From the IMG/VR virus record IMGVR_UViG_3300008117_000032, positions 62,001 through 126,000 of that record: 64,000 bases of DNA; one strand, 5' to 3'. The stretch comes from a virus. This document shows, piece by piece, positions 39,495 through 47,882 of this stretch. Both the position numbers and the translations under genes were made by a program. The notes beneath the pieces were generated by a model. That model searched no databases. It was not told the origin of the DNA and worked only from the letters and a program-made list of their open reading frames with translations. Every line of letters begins with the position of its first letter. Positions within the stretch are counted from its first letter, which is position 1.

Positions 39495-39778
39495 ACGTCC
39501 CATCTAACATATGTTTTAATGTGTTGGTCGGGAAAAAAATAGACCAATGCGTCTTGTATCAATACATCAGCTAACTTTCTATCCATAACTTCCTCGGATA
39601 TTGTTTCACCTAAAACAATTACCGCTTCGATTAGAAGACTATTCTGTGTGACAGATTCAGATATTGTGTGAATCTTTATTTTTGTTCCCTTACCATAGAC
39701 TTGTTCTACAGATTCTTTCTGATAGTCGTTCAAATAAGATTCAATGAGGCGAAAGAGTCTCTGTTTTTTATCTGGCAT
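39491..39778 (-). CDS. Small alpha/beta protein, unknown function
   Basis: 95 residues (MPDKKQRLFRLIESYLNDYQ...). The N-terminal helix contains L-I-E, followed by strands KIKIHTISESVTQNSLLIEA. Similar in plan to 36734-37015. Four-base convergent overlap with the spanin-like gene. Confidence 0.5.
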   Translation of the reverse strand: MPDKKQRLFRLIESYLNDYQKESVEQVYGKGTKIKIHTISESVTQNSLLIEAVIVLGETISEEVMDRKLADVLIQDALVYFFPDQHIKTYVRWDV

Positions 39779-39813
39779 GATAAAAATATAATAACGTATT
39801 ATTGAAATTAAAG

Positions 39814-39948
39814 TCAGCGTCCTTGACCTCTATATGCTTTTGGTCTTGGATTGTGTTTGTTGTAAGATTTTTTTGCTGCTCCAGTTTTTCTCTTACCAAA
39901 AGTTACTTTTCTTGATTCAGCTCTCGCTCCACCTTTTGCTTTTGCCAT
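39814..39948 (-). CDS. Small basic protein, 44 aa
   Basis: MAKAKGGARAESRKVTFGKR... is about one third Lys/Arg, with a KTGAAKKSYNKHNPRPK stretch. It lies between two minus-strand genes and has a good ATG. Probably a DNA- or capsid-binding minor protein. Confidence 0.5.
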   Translation of the reverse strand: MAKAKGGARAESRKVTFGKRKTGAAKKSYNKHNPRPKAYRGQGR

Positions 39949-39982
39949 GTCTTTGATTTTACAAATAAATAGACGTATATTT

Positions 39983-40282
39983 ATGAATATGCGTATCTCA
40001 GAAGAAGAAAGAAAACAAATTTTATCGAAATATATTGATGATACCTCGGATGAGTTACTGACTCACTTGAAAAGACATTTTCCTGTCACAGAAGTTGAGA
40101 CTACATTCGGTGGGAAATTCAAATTTATCAAAGTGGATGATAAATCAAAACCACTTTTGTCCAATAAAAAATATTTGGTGTCAGTAATTTATAATTCAAT
40201 TGTTAACGATTGGGTTGCTTTAGGTGAGAAAAAAATTAGGAGAACAATCAAGAAATATTTGGATGGAGTAATGAATTCTTAA
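39983..40282 (+). CDS. Tagged-like small protein (ISEEE leader)
   Basis: 99 residues from ATG 39983, or 97 from ATG 39989; TATTTAT overlaps the first ATG, favouring the second. MRISEEERKQILSKYIDD resembles the leader at 11248. Body: alpha/beta (VETTFGGKFKFIKVDDKSK), similar to other small phage proteins. Four-base convergent overlap with 40279-41463. Confidence 0.5.
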   Translation: MNMRISEEERKQILSKYIDDTSDELLTHLKRHFPVTEVETTFGGKFKFIKVDDKSKPLLSNKKYLVSVIYNSIVNDWVALGEKKIRRTIKKYLDGVMNS

Positions 40283-41463
40283 GAAAATTTAGGATAGGAA
40301 ACGTTAGTTCTAATTGCATCGTCCACACACTTGAATTGATTTATACGGTCGTTAGTTCTACTAATTAAACGCAAATTGTCCATTATCCCTTCTTCTTGAC
40401 CCGATATTGTTCCATGAGTTCCTGTTAGGTAAGGTAAATAGTTGGGAATTTGTTGTCCGCGATTTACAGTCAATTTACCTGGAAAAACATCCAAATTTTT
40501 ATTTTTACCATAATAAATTTGGTTCCACTTATGTTTTCTGAAAGATTGCCAAGCTGAATCAGAACTGAATGGTTCATAAGTACTATTTGAACAAGGCGCC
40601 ATGAAATCGGGTCTGTTAGTTGCACAATATTTTACTAAAATTTTTTCATCTGGATAAGTGTGAGATGCTATTGCCACATCCCATAAATGATTTCCTGTCC
40701 CAATATTACCTACCCACCCATAAATACCCTTAGTTTTTGCAATTTGATTTACTGAGGGTTGACTACTCAACCCATTTTTTTCTGCTTGTCTGTATTTTGA
40801 CAACATGTTGTATATCACTGCAAGACCTGACCCAATAACAGTTTCCATACCCTTACCATATTTTTTTTCAACACCCGTTTTGGCAAATGTTGATGGCATG
40901 AATTCCGCAGGACCAAAAGATGGCTCATCAACACCAAATTTTTTAGCAAGCCATTCAGTCCCTTTTGCTGCTGTCCCACTACCAACAATATTTTTTAGAA
41001 TTCCGTCTACTGTGTTATAAACATCCCAAGGGTTTATGTATTTTGCAATAGGCTTAATATCATAGAGTTTGTCCGTTTTACCAAAATCAGACTGCCAACC
41101 CATAATTGCGATGGCAATTTTGGTTAAATAACTCAGTGTTTTTTCATCGACTCCTAAATCTTTCATTAAGTCTTTTTTCTTTGCTGTAACGAATAAAACG
41201 AAATATCTCATTTGATTGTTTGGTAAGCATTCCATATTAGGTATTTTACTCACCATATTTTCATAATTTGAAAAATCCGTTAGTTTTTTGAACTTAGATT
41301 CTTTTTCAAATTGTCTGCCTTTCCCTAAATAATCCGAGGGTGCTGTAGATGGGTCAACACCATATCTCGGTTTGATGATTTGTGAAGTGACTTTTTGTTC
41401 GTTCATTATTTTATTAATGATATTAACTAAGTCTGATTCTTTCAATTTGACAATTCTTCCCAT
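40279..41463 (-). CDS. Tagged lysozyme-like paralog with altered active-site motif
   Basis: 394 residues. The leader MGRIVKLKESDLVNIINKIM ends M-N-E. It parallels 37148-38092: LTKIAIAIMGWQSDFGK replaces the GRETLF motif, then SFGPAEFMPSTFAKTGV, TKGIYGWVGNIGTGNHLWD and IASHTYP. The Glu expected in GRE is Gln here, so it may be inactive or use another residue. TATTTATT is four bases before the ATG on the minus strand. Confidence 0.6.
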   Translation of the reverse strand: MGRIVKLKESDLVNIINKIMNEQKVTSQIIKPRYGVDPSTAPSDYLGKGRQFEKESKFKKLTDFSNYENMVSKIPNMECLPNNQMRYFVLFVTAKKKDLMKDLGVDEKTLSYLTKIAIAIMGWQSDFGKTDKLYDIKPIAKYINPWDVYNTVDGILKNIVGSGTAAKGTEWLAKKFGVDEPSFGPAEFMPSTFAKTGVEKKYGKGMETVIGSGLAVIYNMLSKYRQAEKNGLSSQPSVNQIAKTKGIYGWVGNIGTGNHLWDVAIASHTYPDEKILVKYCATNRPDFMAPCSNSTYEPFSSDSAWQSFRKHKWNQIYYGKNKNLDVFPGKLTVNRGQQIPNYLPYLTGTHGTISGQEEGIMDNLRLISRTNDRINQFKCVDDAIRTNVSYPKFS

Positions 41464-41506
41464 AAAAAATAAATATCATAAATGTTCGTAGTTCAACTTT
41501 TATTCG

Positions 41507-41514
41507 TAATTTTG
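41507..41514 (+). promoter_or_regulatory. TAnnTTTG box (host-type -7)
   Basis: TAATTTTG five bases before the ATG at 41520; no convincing TTTG at -33. Confidence 0.4.
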
Positions 41515-41519
41515 TTTTT

Positions 41520-42209
41520 ATGATAAAATATTTAATTCTTTCTTCGGTTTTGGTACTATCTATGTTTTTCGGTAAAAATGTATGTGAAACCAAAAAACAA
41601 ACCAATGTAACCTATCTCTCAGGCATCGACATTTCCAAATATCAAGGTAATATAGATTGGAGTTCAATTGATACAACTAAAGTAAAATTCGTCTTCATAA
41701 AGTCATCTGAAGGTAGTAGTCATAAAGACCGAATGTTCAGAAAAAATCTGAACGGAGCCCTTTCAAGAAAGATAAGGACAAGTGCATATCACAGATTCTC
41801 TATTTCAAGCTCTGGCACCCAACAATTTAAAAACTACAGTGAAATTGTACCAGTTTTAAAAGGGATGTTGCCTCCCTCTATTGATTTATTAAATCTCAGT
41901 GTGTGTCCTGAAGAAAGAAAAGTTCATGTTATTCGAGAATTGAAGGTTTTCACTGATTTGTTAAAAAAGAGATATGGTAAAAGTCCTATATTCTACTTGA
42001 ATGGAAAAATACAATATGATTTCATAAAAGATAATTTTAACGACAATACTTTTTGGTTATTAAAACATGGAAACTCTGAACCATACATTTTTCAAAACCA
42101 AGAAAATCAATTTTGGCAACACTCAACTACAGGAAGGATTAAGGGAATTAATGGAAACGTTGATATGAATTATTTTAAAGGTACTGTTCAAGATTTACAG
42201 AATCTATAA
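41520..42209 (+). CDS. GH25 lysozyme with signal peptide
   Basis: 229 residues. A hydrophobic signal segment (MIKYLILSSVLVLSMFFGKN, then VC, possibly lipoprotein-type) is followed by a GH25 muramidase domain: GIDISKYQGNIDWSSI, FVFIKSSEGSSHKD, AYHRFS, PSIDLL and FWQHSTTGR. It cuts the MurNAc-GlcNAc bond. In contrast to the tagged enzymes it is exported by the host route and has a host-type promoter box, so it may act late in lysis or on competitor cells. Confidence 0.85.
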   Translation: MIKYLILSSVLVLSMFFGKNVCETKKQTNVTYLSGIDISKYQGNIDWSSIDTTKVKFVFIKSSEGSSHKDRMFRKNLNGALSRKIRTSAYHRFSISSSGTQQFKNYSEIVPVLKGMLPPSIDLLNLSVCPEERKVHVIRELKVFTDLLKKRYGKSPIFYLNGKIQYDFIKDNFNDNTFWLLKHGNSEPYIFQNQENQFWQHSTTGRIKGINGNVDMNYFKGTVQDLQNL

Positions 42210-42842
42210 TTTGAACTTGAGCCCTGTTAATTTTTCTATCACAGATAAAGTTACTTCATTATTTTTGATTCCATCAGGTTTTGACTTATCGTTTTCGAAC
42301 AGGTAAGACTTCCAAACGTTCTGCTTTTTAATGTAAATGACCTTCCAGCATTGTTTAGGAACCGAAACCTTTCCAATTTTTTGAATTTCACCGATATTAC
42401 CACACCACACCTTTATTGAATCCTGAGTTTTTGCCTCGTCACGAACCAAGGTTTCAAGAGATTTCCAATCTCCAGCATTAAGGCTGTGATATTGTGCGGA
42501 CATGTTGGAAAAATAAAAACATTCATCTTGGACTTGTTGAGTTTGACATAAATTGTCCGCAGCTGGCATCATATGACCCCTGTCAAAACCACTACCAACA
42601 TAATCTTTGGAAATGTCAGTATCAACAACTAACTTTGGGTCAGGTTTGAAATTATCCTTCCTTTTGAGTGGTGTCGGGCAATCAACCATTTTTTTTGTAA
42701 CCCACCATTCAACAAGAACCGGATATTTTTTAGATTTAGAAAATACTGTAGTATAGTTTGTGTGTTTTATTCTTACAGTGTCTTGAGCGTTTGAGAAAAT
42801 AAAACTCAAACAAAGAATCGGAAATAATATCAAATTTTTCAT
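42204..42842 (-). CDS. Secreted DNA/RNA non-specific endonuclease
   Basis: 212 residues from the ATG at 42842. A signal peptide (MKNLILFPILCLSFIFSNAQ) is followed by the NUC1/EndoG-type fold with GFDRGHMMPAADN (DRGH catalytic motif) and FYFSNMSAQYHSLN. These metal-dependent nucleases cut DNA and RNA. Export suggests extracellular or periplasmic nucleic-acid degradation. TATTTATT is three bases before the ATG. The upstream-extended reading is unnecessary. Confidence 0.85.
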   Translation of the reverse strand: MKNLILFPILCLSFIFSNAQDTVRIKHTNYTTVFSKSKKYPVLVEWWVTKKMVDCPTPLKRKDNFKPDPKLVVDTDISKDYVGSGFDRGHMMPAADNLCQTQQVQDECFYFSNMSAQYHSLNAGDWKSLETLVRDEAKTQDSIKVWCGNIGEIQKIGKVSVPKQCWKVIYIKKQNVWKSYLFENDKSKPDGIKNNEVTLSVIEKLTGLKFKL

Positions 42843-43005
42843 AAAAATAAATATCAAAAATTTGACCGATTGAAAAAGATTCTTTAATTTTGTAATGAGT
42901 TTGAAACTTATAGGCGATGAAAGACACTCGGTATTCAAATTCAAAAAAAAAGTTCTTACAAATGTTGGTGGTCTAATAAAGATTTATTATTTTTGTAAGA
43001 CAATT

Positions 43006-43094
43006 GGTTGAGGTAGCTCAGTAACTCTTCGGGGTTTAAGGTAGAGCAGCGGTATGAAAGCCGTGTGCCAGTGGTTCGACTCCACTCCCAACCA
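43006..43094 (+). tRNA. Atypical tRNA, probable tRNA-Phe(GAA)-like, with D-loop hairpin insertion
   Basis: The acceptor GGTTG(A)GG pairs with CCCAACC if one A is bulged. The D stem is GCTC/GAGC. The T arm is AGTGG-TTCGACT-CCACT, with discriminator A and no encoded CCA. The D loop keeps AGT...GGTA but carries an inserted hairpin, AACTC-TTCG-GGGTT (43023-43036). The anticodon stem GCGGT/GCCGT has only a six-base loop, ATGAAA, containing GAA. It is tRNA-derived, but whether it is charged is uncertain. A TAnnTTTG box (TATTTTTG, 42988-42995) sits 10 bases upstream. Confidence 0.7.
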
Positions 43095-43131
43095 CGAAAT
43101 TTTCAGATTTTATCTGAATCTTTTGAAAAGA

Positions 43132-43163
43132 TTTGGAATTTAATTTTATCTTTCTTATCTTTG
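43132..43163 (+). promoter_or_regulatory. Bacteroidota-type promoter for a non-coding RNA
   Basis: TTTG at 43132-43135, 20-base spacer, TATCTTTG at 43156-43163, a full -33/-7 match. No start codon follows at a useful distance. Confidence 0.6.
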
Positions 43164-43169
43164 TAAAAC

Positions 43170-43479
43170 AAATGGACAGCGGAATGGTTTTTCATGTGGT
43201 GGTTCCCCATACTCACCCGACCTATTTTCTTCTCCGCTCTATAAATTAGAAAAAAAAGGTTTATCAAAACACGGGAGGTTTACGAAGAAAGGTCATTCTA
43301 GTTTCATCCTTAATAAACTAACAACCACGTCTTTTTTTGAATGTTTTGAGACATGTATCCAAAACAGGAGTTGTCCACTCCCACGGGTTTATTGGTCTTT
43401 AGCCCCTCAGTTCAAAAAAAATCCGACCAAAATTTTCTCGACGGAGAATCGAGGGGACACGACGGTGTCCCCTTTTTTT
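43170..43479 (+). ncRNA. Probable structured non-coding RNA, about 310 nt
   Basis: Bounded by a host-type promoter and a strong terminator, with no convincing reading frame. Several complementary segments suggest structure, for example AGCGGA (43178) with TCCGCT (43233) and GGAGTTGTCCACTCC-like pieces near 43370. It follows the odd tRNA by 75 bases. I do not recognise 6S, tmRNA or RNase P features. A reading frame from 43353 would pass through the terminator. Confidence 0.5.
43453..43479 (+). terminator. Strong rho-independent terminator
   Basis: GGGGACAC-GACG-GTGTCCCC followed by seven T. Confidence 0.9.
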
Positions 43480-43502
43480 ATACTCTTGTTCTATTTATTT
43501 AC

Positions 43503-44069
43503 ATGGCGTGTAACTATTACGAAATTACCAATTTTAACAGTGTTGAGGATGGGTATTACAGATGGACAGGATGTACAGGTGGAATCATCAGTGTCAATTC
43601 ATTAAGTCCGTTAGATAGGGTCTTAGTTTGTGCTGAAGATTTGATTCAGGAAGATTATGGTGCACCACTCACAATTATTAATACAGGACTTTGTCCTTCA
43701 TCAACACCTACGCCCACGATGACATCATCAATGACACCTACTCCGACAGTTACACCAACACAACATAGCCCAACCCCGACAGCCACAAACACCCCGACAC
43801 CAACACTCACCCCAACACCCATATTCATGGAAAGGTTAATCACGGGTGGTTGGTATCAAGATGTTTGTAATTCTATTCATTTTGGAACTCCAAGTAATGT
43901 TACAATTTATTCATACAAACCATTTACAGAACTTAGACAAGGAGACCAAGTTTTCGGAAATAAAGAACTAACAATCCCCCCGATAGGTGCGGAATTTACA
44001 ATCACAGATGGGGCCACATTCATTCAAGTGGTAGGAACGAACATTGTGAATTGGGGACAATGTTATTAA
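43503..44069 (+). CDS. Thr/Pro-linker adhesin-like protein
   Basis: 188 residues from the ATG at 43503, three bases after TATTTATT. Two small beta domains with Cys (MACNYYEITNFNSVEDGYY; LITGGWYQDVCNSIHFG) are joined by a repetitive Thr-Pro linker (SSTPTPTMTSSMTPTPTVT...). Such linkers are common in phage fibre or decoration proteins. The following gene encodes a lectin-like protein, suggesting a surface-binding pair. Confidence 0.6.
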   Translation: MACNYYEITNFNSVEDGYYRWTGCTGGIISVNSLSPLDRVLVCAEDLIQEDYGAPLTIINTGLCPSSTPTPTMTSSMTPTPTVTPTQHSPTPTATNTPTPTLTPTPIFMERLITGGWYQDVCNSIHFGTPSNVTIYSYKPFTELRQGDQVFGNKELTIPPIGAEFTITDGATFIQVVGTNIVNWGQCY

Positions 44070-44103
44070 AAATAATTTTAGTTTGATAGAATATTTATAA
44101 AGG

Positions 44104-45111
44104 ATGGCAACACCCTACGCATACAATCCAAGTCAAATAGTAATCCCTGGAACAACTCAATCAGGAGATTTCGCTATCGGAACTCCAACATCAGGATATA
44201 CAAACTCTCCACAATTTTGGAATGGACCTGATGAAGATTTGGGATACATCATTGCTCAACCAGTACCAGCAGGTAACCAACCAAATCCAGTTGGTATACC
44301 CGCCTATTTGGGGTTTTTTAGAACTGATGGTAAAACTGAAAATAAATTCATTGAATTGGCGAGTAGTGTTGCTGGTCAGACCTTTACAGGGTCTACCCAA
44401 GCTCTGAATTGGATTAGTGCCAACGGATACTATACAACATTCACAGGTTCAGGTATAGTGACATCTGACTTACAACTTTATTTGACTGCTGGTAATGTAG
44501 CCTCATATCCTGGTTCAGGGATAAATTGGTATGATTTATCTCCAAACGCTTATACCGCAACACTAACAAATGGGGTTGGATATTCTGCGATAAATGGAGG
44601 AACTTTAACTTTTGCGGGAACTCAATATGTTGATACAAATAACTTCCTCAACGCTGAAACTTTTAGCGTTTCTGTTTGGTATAAAACATCACAAGGTGGG
44701 ATACAAATGATTATTTCCAAAGAAACTAATGGTGGATACCCATGGAATTACAGAATTTGGCTAAATGGTGGTCAAATTATAGGGGACATTAGGCAGAGTA
44801 GTGGAATAAGTCAATCAATAAACTCACCACTTTCTTCATACAACAATGGTAATTGGTATAATGTAGTTTTTACTAGAAATAGTTCAACTATGAAATTGTA
44901 TGTGAATGGTGTGGAAATCAGTAGTGTTGCAAATACTTTAGTTGGTTCAATTACTAATAACCAAACTGCTTGGATTGGAAAATCTGCATATTTGGGTGGA
45001 AGTTATCAATTCACAGGTAATGTGTCTGAGGTTATGATATACTACGATGTTTTGACAGCCTCAGAAGTAGTACAAAATTTTGACGCAACCAAAACAAGAT
45101 TTGGTTTCTAA
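44104..45111 (+). CDS. LamG/concanavalin-like lectin, probable fibre or adhesin
   Basis: 335 residues. N-terminal ~110 residues: a conserved-looking virion-attachment segment (MATPYAYNPSQIVIPGTTQS...). Residues ~120-330: a LamG-like fold (LQLYLTAGNVASYPGSGINW then YDLSPN, FSVSVWYKTSQGG, WYNVVFTRNSSTMKLYVNGV). It probably binds glycans on the host or on particles. No signal peptide, so it is likely virion-borne. TATTTATA is four bases before the ATG. Confidence 0.7.
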   Translation: MATPYAYNPSQIVIPGTTQSGDFAIGTPTSGYTNSPQFWNGPDEDLGYIIAQPVPAGNQPNPVGIPAYLGFFRTDGKTENKFIELASSVAGQTFTGSTQALNWISANGYYTTFTGSGIVTSDLQLYLTAGNVASYPGSGINWYDLSPNAYTATLTNGVGYSAINGGTLTFAGTQYVDTNNFLNAETFSVSVWYKTSQGGIQMIISKETNGGYPWNYRIWLNGGQIIGDIRQSSGISQSINSPLSSYNNGNWYNVVFTRNSSTMKLYVNGVEISSVANTLVGSITNNQTAWIGKSAYLGGSYQFTGNVSEVMIYYDVLTASEVVQNFDATKTRFGF

Positions 45112-45134
45112 TTTTATTTACTATTTATTCATAT

Positions 45135-46502
45135 ATGAGAGATTTGATTAAAAAATTACTAAGGGAAGAAGTTGACAGGAAAGAACTCGAAACAAAAATC
45201 CGAAGATGGGTTGGTGATACAGATGACCCCGAGGTAGGTAATAGATTGAAGAATATTCAAGCAAAGTTACAACTCAAAATACCAATTGAAGATGACGAGT
45301 ATGTTTTTTTCGAAGATTTTTTGAAAAATGAAATACAGAGGAGAAAAACTTCTACAAATACAATGTCTGGAAAAATGATGAGGACAAAGCAGAATTTTTT
45401 CAATCCACCAAAAGACCAACAAAACAAAATTACAGAATTAGGAAGAAAGGCTTATTTAGATTTAATACAAACAAATCTCTCAGTTTTCTTTAACCAAGCT
45501 TTTAATCCCAAATTTAATATGAGAATAGGAAAGCCAGGGAAAGGATGGTTCAAACAAAATCTAATTTTATTAAATCGTTTCGAAAAAGATGTTGAACCTT
45601 GGAAAAATAATTTTGTAAAATGGGTAGAAGGCCCTGCTATGACCATCGGTGAGAAAATAACCGAACTAAAAAATAAGTTGGAAAATGAAAATTGGTTTGG
45701 ACTCATCGAAGAGGATGATTGGAGTATTCTGAACCATGTAGATACAAACTACACATTTTGGGCGGACGAAATAACAAAAAGACAAGAAGGTGGAGACTTA
45801 CCTATGGGTTCGGACATTAAAGTTATCGAATTATATTTCACCCCAAAAAGACTCGAATCTGCTCTACCTAAAAAATGGCAACCTATTTTGGATAGAATGA
45901 TGAAAGAAAAAAATGTCGACATAAAGTCAATCAGTATGGCTCATGTGGATTTATTGGAAAAATTTCATGAAGAAAAAGAGAAAGATTTTCAGGATATGAA
46001 AAGAAAACTGAAATTTACTACAACACTTGGTGAGACGGCTGAAAAAAACTTTGTTGATTTAATCCAAAATGCTCCAACTAAAGTTACTGAAATAAAGAAA
46101 TATTCTACATGGGGTAATGTAATTGATATGGTATTTGGTGTTGATATGACAGCAAAATTTATTGACGGATTCAGATTAGTTCAAGTTAAAAATGGAGAAG
46201 GTAAAGCCAAAAGTGCTTTTGTTAAGAGTCTGAAAATCCCTTATCTCTCTGTATTTCCAGGAAGACTTCCTGAGCCAGGTGTTAGAAGAAGAAAAAACCC
46301 TTATGAATTTTTATATTTTTCCGAACAAAATAACAAAGAATCCAAAAGTTTCAATCAGAATTATCTAAGAACAGACAAAGAAGTTGATTTACCTTTGTCG
46401 GATGAAGAAAAAAAAGCTAAGTATTCAGAAAAAGAAATAAGGGCTTTGGAAAAAGTTTTAGGAAAAACTTTACCCGACGATTATTTTGCTATGAACAAAT
46501 AA
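45135..46502 (+). CDS. Tagged putative PD-(D/E)XK nuclease
   Basis: 455 residues. The leader MRDLIKKLLREEV ends L-R-E. The C-terminal third contains LGETAEKNFVDLI, then STWGNVIDMVFGVD and FRLVQVKNGEGKAK: an E...D...Q-x-K arrangement like the restriction-fold nucleases of Mrr type. The first ~300 residues are helical and charged and may grip DNA. If correct, this would be a capsid-delivered DNase that could act on host or competitor DNA. The motif assignment is by eye. Confidence 0.5.
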   Translation: MRDLIKKLLREEVDRKELETKIRRWVGDTDDPEVGNRLKNIQAKLQLKIPIEDDEYVFFEDFLKNEIQRRKTSTNTMSGKMMRTKQNFFNPPKDQQNKITELGRKAYLDLIQTNLSVFFNQAFNPKFNMRIGKPGKGWFKQNLILLNRFEKDVEPWKNNFVKWVEGPAMTIGEKITELKNKLENENWFGLIEEDDWSILNHVDTNYTFWADEITKRQEGGDLPMGSDIKVIELYFTPKRLESALPKKWQPILDRMMKEKNVDIKSISMAHVDLLEKFHEEKEKDFQDMKRKLKFTTTLGETAEKNFVDLIQNAPTKVTEIKKYSTWGNVIDMVFGVDMTAKFIDGFRLVQVKNGEGKAKSAFVKSLKIPYLSVFPGRLPEPGVRRRKNPYEFLYFSEQNNKESKSFNQNYLRTDKEVDLPLSDEEKKAKYSEKEIRALEKVLGKTLPDDYFAMNK

Positions 46503-46517
46503 TCTTTATTTTTGTGT

Positions 46518-46739
46518 ATGCCTTTTGAAAAAAAACCAGAACCGAAACCCACGAAATACGAATATGTGTTTGAAGATGAGGATTGCATTTCAATTTGGAG
46601 ATATAATTCTAAAATTACTACTAACGGTCCTGTAGAAGTTGAGTATAAATATAAAAGAGGTTATGTTCACCCTGGAACTAAGAAAAAAACATTGGGTGAA
46701 TTGGCAAAAGAATCTAAGAAGAAGAAAGTTTCTGATTAA
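46518..46739 (+). CDS. Small basic protein, unknown function
   Basis: 73 residues from the ATG at 46518 (MPFEKKPEPKPTKYEYVFED...). Lys/Pro-rich ends flank a short beta region (ISIWRYNSKITTNGPVEVEY). The C-terminus overlaps the convergent minus-strand gene by 26 bases. Confidence 0.5.
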   Translation: MPFEKKPEPKPTKYEYVFEDEDCISIWRYNSKITTNGPVEVEYKYKRGYVHPGTKKKTLGELAKESKKKKVSD

Positions 46740-47334
46740 TTAGATTTCTTAATTCTATCAAAGTCTCTTTATCCAAATTATTCAATATTTCTTTCGTATT
46801 TTCGACAACCAATTTGGATAAAATTGGTTTTTTGGATTCGCTAAGTGTTCTAACATCCGTTATATCAAAATTATCGGGTTCGAAATTATCTGTTTCGTAT
46901 TCTTCGTAATTTCCATCATAATAATCGAATGTCCCTTCATTATATGAGTGTCTGATATTTGCACTTACCCATTTTCTATCATAACTTTGCCAAGTTGTAG
47001 AATATTTTTCAGTCAAAGTTGCTGGACCCCAAATTTCATAGTAAATTTTGTATTTCTGAAGTTCAGGTAAAGTTAAATTTGCGATTGCTTCTTTTATAGA
47101 TATAGAACCCTCTTTCAGTTGTTGAAAAATAGGTTCATTTATATTGATTAATGCCGCCATAAATTCCATGTCCTCAATCTCAGAATTTACCCCCGTCCAA
47201 GAAGATTTCTCTTTCAATATTTTGTAATTTTCATCAGCATCATCCCAAGGTCTTGAAAAGTCAAAATCCGTTGAGTAAAGCGATTCCGCAATAGTTACAA
47301 GAATTTTTAATGGTTGAAGGGTAAAATAACTCAT
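46714..47334 (-). CDS. Protein of unknown function
   Basis: 206 residues (MSYFTLQPLKILVTIAESLY...). Acidic and Tyr-rich middle (FDYYDGNYEEYETDNFEPD) and a helical C-terminus (TKEILNNLDKETLIELRNL). TATTTATA is three bases before the ATG. No leader of the usual kind. First member of the minus-strand 46.7-50.1 kb block by position. Confidence 0.5.
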   Translation of the reverse strand: MSYFTLQPLKILVTIAESLYSTDFDFSRPWDDADENYKILKEKSSWTGVNSEIEDMEFMAALININEPIFQQLKEGSISIKEAIANLTLPELQKYKIYYEIWGPATLTEKYSTTWQSYDRKWVSANIRHSYNEGTFDYYDGNYEEYETDNFEPDNFDITDVRTLSESKKPILSKLVVENTKEILNNLDKETLIELRNLINQKLSSS

Positions 47335-47374
47335 ACATATAAATACAAAAAAAGGTGAGAATTATCTCACCTCT

Positions 47375-47695
47375 TTAATCATTAAGTTTACGTTCAAAAC
47401 TTTTGAGAATTTGAATTATATTATCTCGACCCACGGGATTTGCGGAGTGGACATTATAATTTGGGATTGGTAATCCATTTCCCCAACAATATTCACAAAA
47501 CCACTTAGCGCAATCGTATCCTGTTTTTGTATTTTCCCCTAAATCGTGGTCAAATGAAATTTCATCAGGTAATCCATTTTCATTAATATATTTGACAAAT
47601 TCATCATAATTTCTGACAATTGTCCACCCTTCAGTTTTTGGGTTTCTTACGTCGTCTAAGTATAACTTTTTCAATTGGGTTATTTTCTTTTTCAT
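47375..47695 (-). CDS. cREC-like receiver protein (cyclic-phosphate processing type)
   Basis: 106 residues from the ATG at 47695. KLYLDDVRNPKTEGWTIVRN, ISFDHDLGE, GYDCAKWFCEY and YNVHSANPVGRDNI match the receiver-like domain predicted to process cyclic phosphates, found in phage and RNA-repair or nucleotide-defence contexts. DDxR, DHDL and HSxN are the conserved active-site groups. It may cleave cyclic nucleotide or 2',3'-cyclic phosphate signals. It overlaps the upstream 83-residue gene by 65 bases. Confidence 0.65.
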   Translation of the reverse strand: MKKKITQLKKLYLDDVRNPKTEGWTIVRNYDEFVKYINENGLPDEISFDHDLGENTKTGYDCAKWFCEYCWGNGLPIPNYNVHSANPVGRDNIIQILKSFERKLND

Positions 47696-47882
47696 ATGAT
47701 TTCTGACCAACAATTTGGTATGCCTCAATCAAGGTCCAACTTGCATTGTCAATCAACTTTTTTACTTTTTTTATTTTTTTTGTTAAGGGATGATTTACTA
47801 AATGCTCCTCAATCATCGAAGATTGAACGTGAAGTCTATCCATCAATTCCAAATAATGACCATTGTTGATTTTATTTTTCAT
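47631..47882 (-). CDS. Small basic helical protein
   Basis: 83 residues (MKNKINNGHYLELMDRLHVQ...). Helical, ending in a basic tail (KVILRRRKKPKN). It overlaps both neighbours (11 bases upstream, 65 downstream). The downstream overlap is large for a real gene, so confidence is moderate. Confidence 0.45.
   Translation of the reverse strand: MKNKINNGHYLELMDRLHVQSSMIEEHLVNHPLTKKIKKVKKLIDNASWTLIEAYQIVGQKSYEKENNPIEKVILRRRKKPKN

Noticed and set aside
42895-43011. A 38-residue reading frame (MSLKLIGDERHS...) before the tRNA
   Set aside because: It overlaps the tRNA 5' end, has no promoter box placed to give a translatable mRNA and no gene-like partner.
43353-43502. 50-residue N-terminal extension of the Thr/Pro-linker protein
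   Set aside because: It runs through a strong terminator and upstream of the TATTTATT box; the ATG at 43503 is far better.
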